The notes under the pieces were generated by a model that had not been told where the DNA came from, did not search any database, and was given only the letters and a program-made list of their open reading frames with translations. Below are positions 62,801 through 64,000 of a stretch of DNA of 64,000 nt, piece by piece. This stretch comes from Aquatica leii (Eukaryota > Arthropoda > Insecta > Coleoptera > Lampyridae). Location: positions 171,012,882 through 171,076,881 of the forward strand of contig CM069433.1 in the NCBI GenBank assembly GCA_035610365.1, written 5' to 3'. The translations under genes and the position numbers were made by a program. Each line of letters starts with the position of its first letter. Position 1 is the first letter of the stretch.

Positions 62801-63119
62801 GCGTTAAGTCCGTCGATGTTTTTGCGCGAGTAAGTGGAGTGTGGTTTACCGGATTGTGACGCTATAGACAATGCTTCATTGTGTGCGTAAAATTCAGACG
62901 GGAAGAACTTCGGATTCGATATCGTATCAAGTTCCTTGGACAATTGAAGCTTTTGTGTGACAAAAAGACTATTTGATTGGCGAGTTGGTGCTTGTCGGCG
63001 ACGACAACAACAACAAACGTTTAAACTGGACAGCTGGTCGGTTATTAAGGCCACTGCAAAGACTGAATCCTTTAGATGTGACAGTGTTCCAGAGTTTGAT
63101 TCCGACGGGCTGCACCTGA
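56805..63119 (+). pseudogene. BEL/Pao gag-pol, heavily broken
   Basis: ATG at 56805 (MANEMEIKKKSRKALPTSFT). Gag follows with FKLPRIEFKYYDGSIKNWLT (57135 on). Protease-like ALLDSGLQRFYILK lies near 58150 and LLIGADVV near 58450. The RT has YYLPHRPVI and RPVYDASV (58950-59020) and FYVDNCV (59350; Asn in place of the second catalytic Asp). RTQSFRLDTIVDLCPVLG precedes the 1.5 kb insert; QMVSITQKVFDPIG follows at 61230. RNase H has HTFCDASQDAYACVVFV (61460). Integrase has YSDNGTNFVGF (62508) and GGFWERL (62640). The C-terminal part reads IGELVLVGDDNNKRLN and stops at 63117. More than ten frameshifts or stops occur. Confidence 0.85.
59600..61130. other. Unidentified 1.5 kb block inside the BEL/Pao pol
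   Basis: BEL coding is readable to about 59580 and resumes near 61139 after only about 20 residues of expected protein. The block between has no recognised protein. It contains AATAAA-bearing sequence near 59705, GGTGGGACCCGTCGTAGGAG near 59797, and a Pol III B-box-like GGTTCAAATCCCGAC at 60345. It is probably a later insertion of a non-coding repeat. Confidence 0.5.
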
Positions 63120-63120
63120 A

Positions 63121-63290
63121 TGTGATTGCCGCGTTTTTAGAGGGCGTTTGTGTGTGTATTATAGTTTTGAACCGATTCTGATTTGTTGGATTGCTGTTCA
63201 TGTACCGAAAGACCCAATAAAATAACAAAAAAAACCGTGTATGTTTTGTTCGCGTACTAAGTATTATTTTGTTTATTGAACCGTCGATGT
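63121..63290 (+). repeat. 3' LTR of second BEL/Pao element (end approximate)
   Basis: Begins TGTGATTGCCGCGTTTTTAG two bases after the gag-pol stop; homologous to 56601-56722. Confidence 0.7.
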
Positions 63291-64000
63291 CGCATTGAAT
63301 GAGCAGCTCTTTGTTGACGCGACACTTGCCGTTAACATAAGGCACACGCTAAGGCATCATCAAGAATTATTGAGTTAGCAGTTATTGGGTGCTTTTTTTC
63401 AGTCTTATGCAATTTTTATTGACATCAAAAGACCAAAAACTTTTTTTAAGTAACGGTACTGTATTATAGTTTAGTGTTAGTATATTTTCGCACAACAGCA
63501 AATTTACCTTGCCATTAAAAGAGTAACTGATTTTAAAGTTGTTGATTCGGCAAATATTAAAAAAAAAACTAAAACGGCAAGGATCATTACTTTAGAGATA
63601 TTTACTTTAATAAAGTACATTCATAAATACATTTTTTTTAAATTAAATTGGATGTACTACGAATAGTCAAAATACATATAAACTTAAAAGTAGAGAACAT
63701 ACACATAAAATTAAAAAAATCCAAAATCAGTAAAAATAGGAATACAACAAAATCAATAACTTAGACAGGGATGCACTGCAGTTAATACTTGGATCTATGA
63801 ACAAATAACACAACAAATAGAAGTTTTTGAGAAGAAGTAGATGTACATATATGTGTATTAGGGTGTTGAGACGTTACGATGTTAAATAATACACAGAAAA
63901 ATAGAAAACAACAACAACAAACGGAAGATGAAATTGTGCTAAAAATGATAACAGCATAATAAAAAAATTAACACAAATGTAAACTATCTTAATATTACAG
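63291..64000. other. No gene recognised
   Basis: AT-rich with several A runs; no coding or repeat structure seen to the end of the window. Confidence 0.4.

Larger units (their letters stand above)
56601..63290 (+). mobile_element. Second BEL/Pao LTR retrotransposon, older and degraded
   Basis: Related LTRs start TGTGATTG at 56601 and 63121 and share TTTGTTGGATTGCTGTT and CCAATAAAATAACAAA, but differ at well over a dozen positions in about 120 bp. They are clearly more diverged than those of the BEL element at 16865, so this insertion is older. Gag-pol order between them is complete. Right LTR end is uncertain (about 63280-63300). No target duplication was found. An unidentified 1.5 kb block interrupts the RT/RNase H region. 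Confidence 0.85.

Noticed and set aside
62770-63345. Minus-strand open frame of 191 residues
   Set aside because: Antisense to the BEL/Pao integrase C-terminus and the 3' LTR; low-complexity composition.

Overview
The window is AT-rich eukaryotic DNA, almost certainly from an insect. Its one clear host gene is the 3' end of held out wings (how, the insect quaking/STAR-family RNA-binding protein). Nearly everything else recognisable is transposable-element (TE) sequence: BEL/Pao, Ty3/Gypsy, R1/LOA-like and CR1-like LINEs, EnSpm/CACTA-like, pogo/Tigger, Tc1, hAT-like, Mutator-like and tyrosine-recombinase elements. This mix suits a large, TE-rich genome such as a beetle's, but the order is inference. 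Almost no element has an intact reading frame, so most are dead copies. Several frameshifts sit at long A runs and could partly be sequencing errors. Layout: (1) 1-9.5 kb is probably how intron, with a decayed R1/LOA-type LINE on the minus strand (2.2-4.5 kb) and a 1.4 kb element with about 450 bp inverted arms (7.1-8.5 kb). (2) 9.53-11.22 kb carries the last how exons, with two alternative C-termini made by splicing or reading through one intron. A long putative 3'UTR runs to about 14.87 kb and contains a GC-richer stretch with a cluster of ACUAAC motifs, the known STAR-protein site. (3) 16.7-23.0 kb is a BEL/Pao retrotransposon with 5 bp target duplications, inserted in a minus-strand Gypsy integrase remnant. 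(4) 24.6-29.3 kb holds a Mutator-like fragment, a complete but mutated Tigger-like element and a three-copy tandem repeat. (5) 29.4-44.8 kb is a five-layer nest. A pogo-like transposase gene is split by EnSpm-like element A (CCCAG termini, GC duplication). A is split by element B (CCCAG termini, GA duplication). B carries a CR1-like LINE, and the LINE is split between ORF1 and ORF2 by a 4.4 kb spliced tyrosine-recombinase (Crypton-like) element sitting in a TA microsatellite. (6) 46.7-46.9 kb has a heat-shock-type promoter (clustered HSEs, TATA, initiator) with no heat-shock gene behind it, next to a hAT-like transposase pseudogene. (7) 50-56 kb holds small MITEs, a Tc1-like fragment, a foldback element and a five-copy minisatellite. 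(8) 56.6-63.3 kb is a second, older BEL/Pao element, full length apart from an unidentified 1.5 kb insert. How the parts relate: both EnSpm-like elements carry a DUF4806-type gene, and in A it lies just downstream of the transposase on the same strand, which suggests a two-gene transposon. Removing the inferred layers restores reading continuity in the pogo gene at base resolution, so the insertion order can be read directly: pogo first, then A, B, the LINE and the recombinase element.
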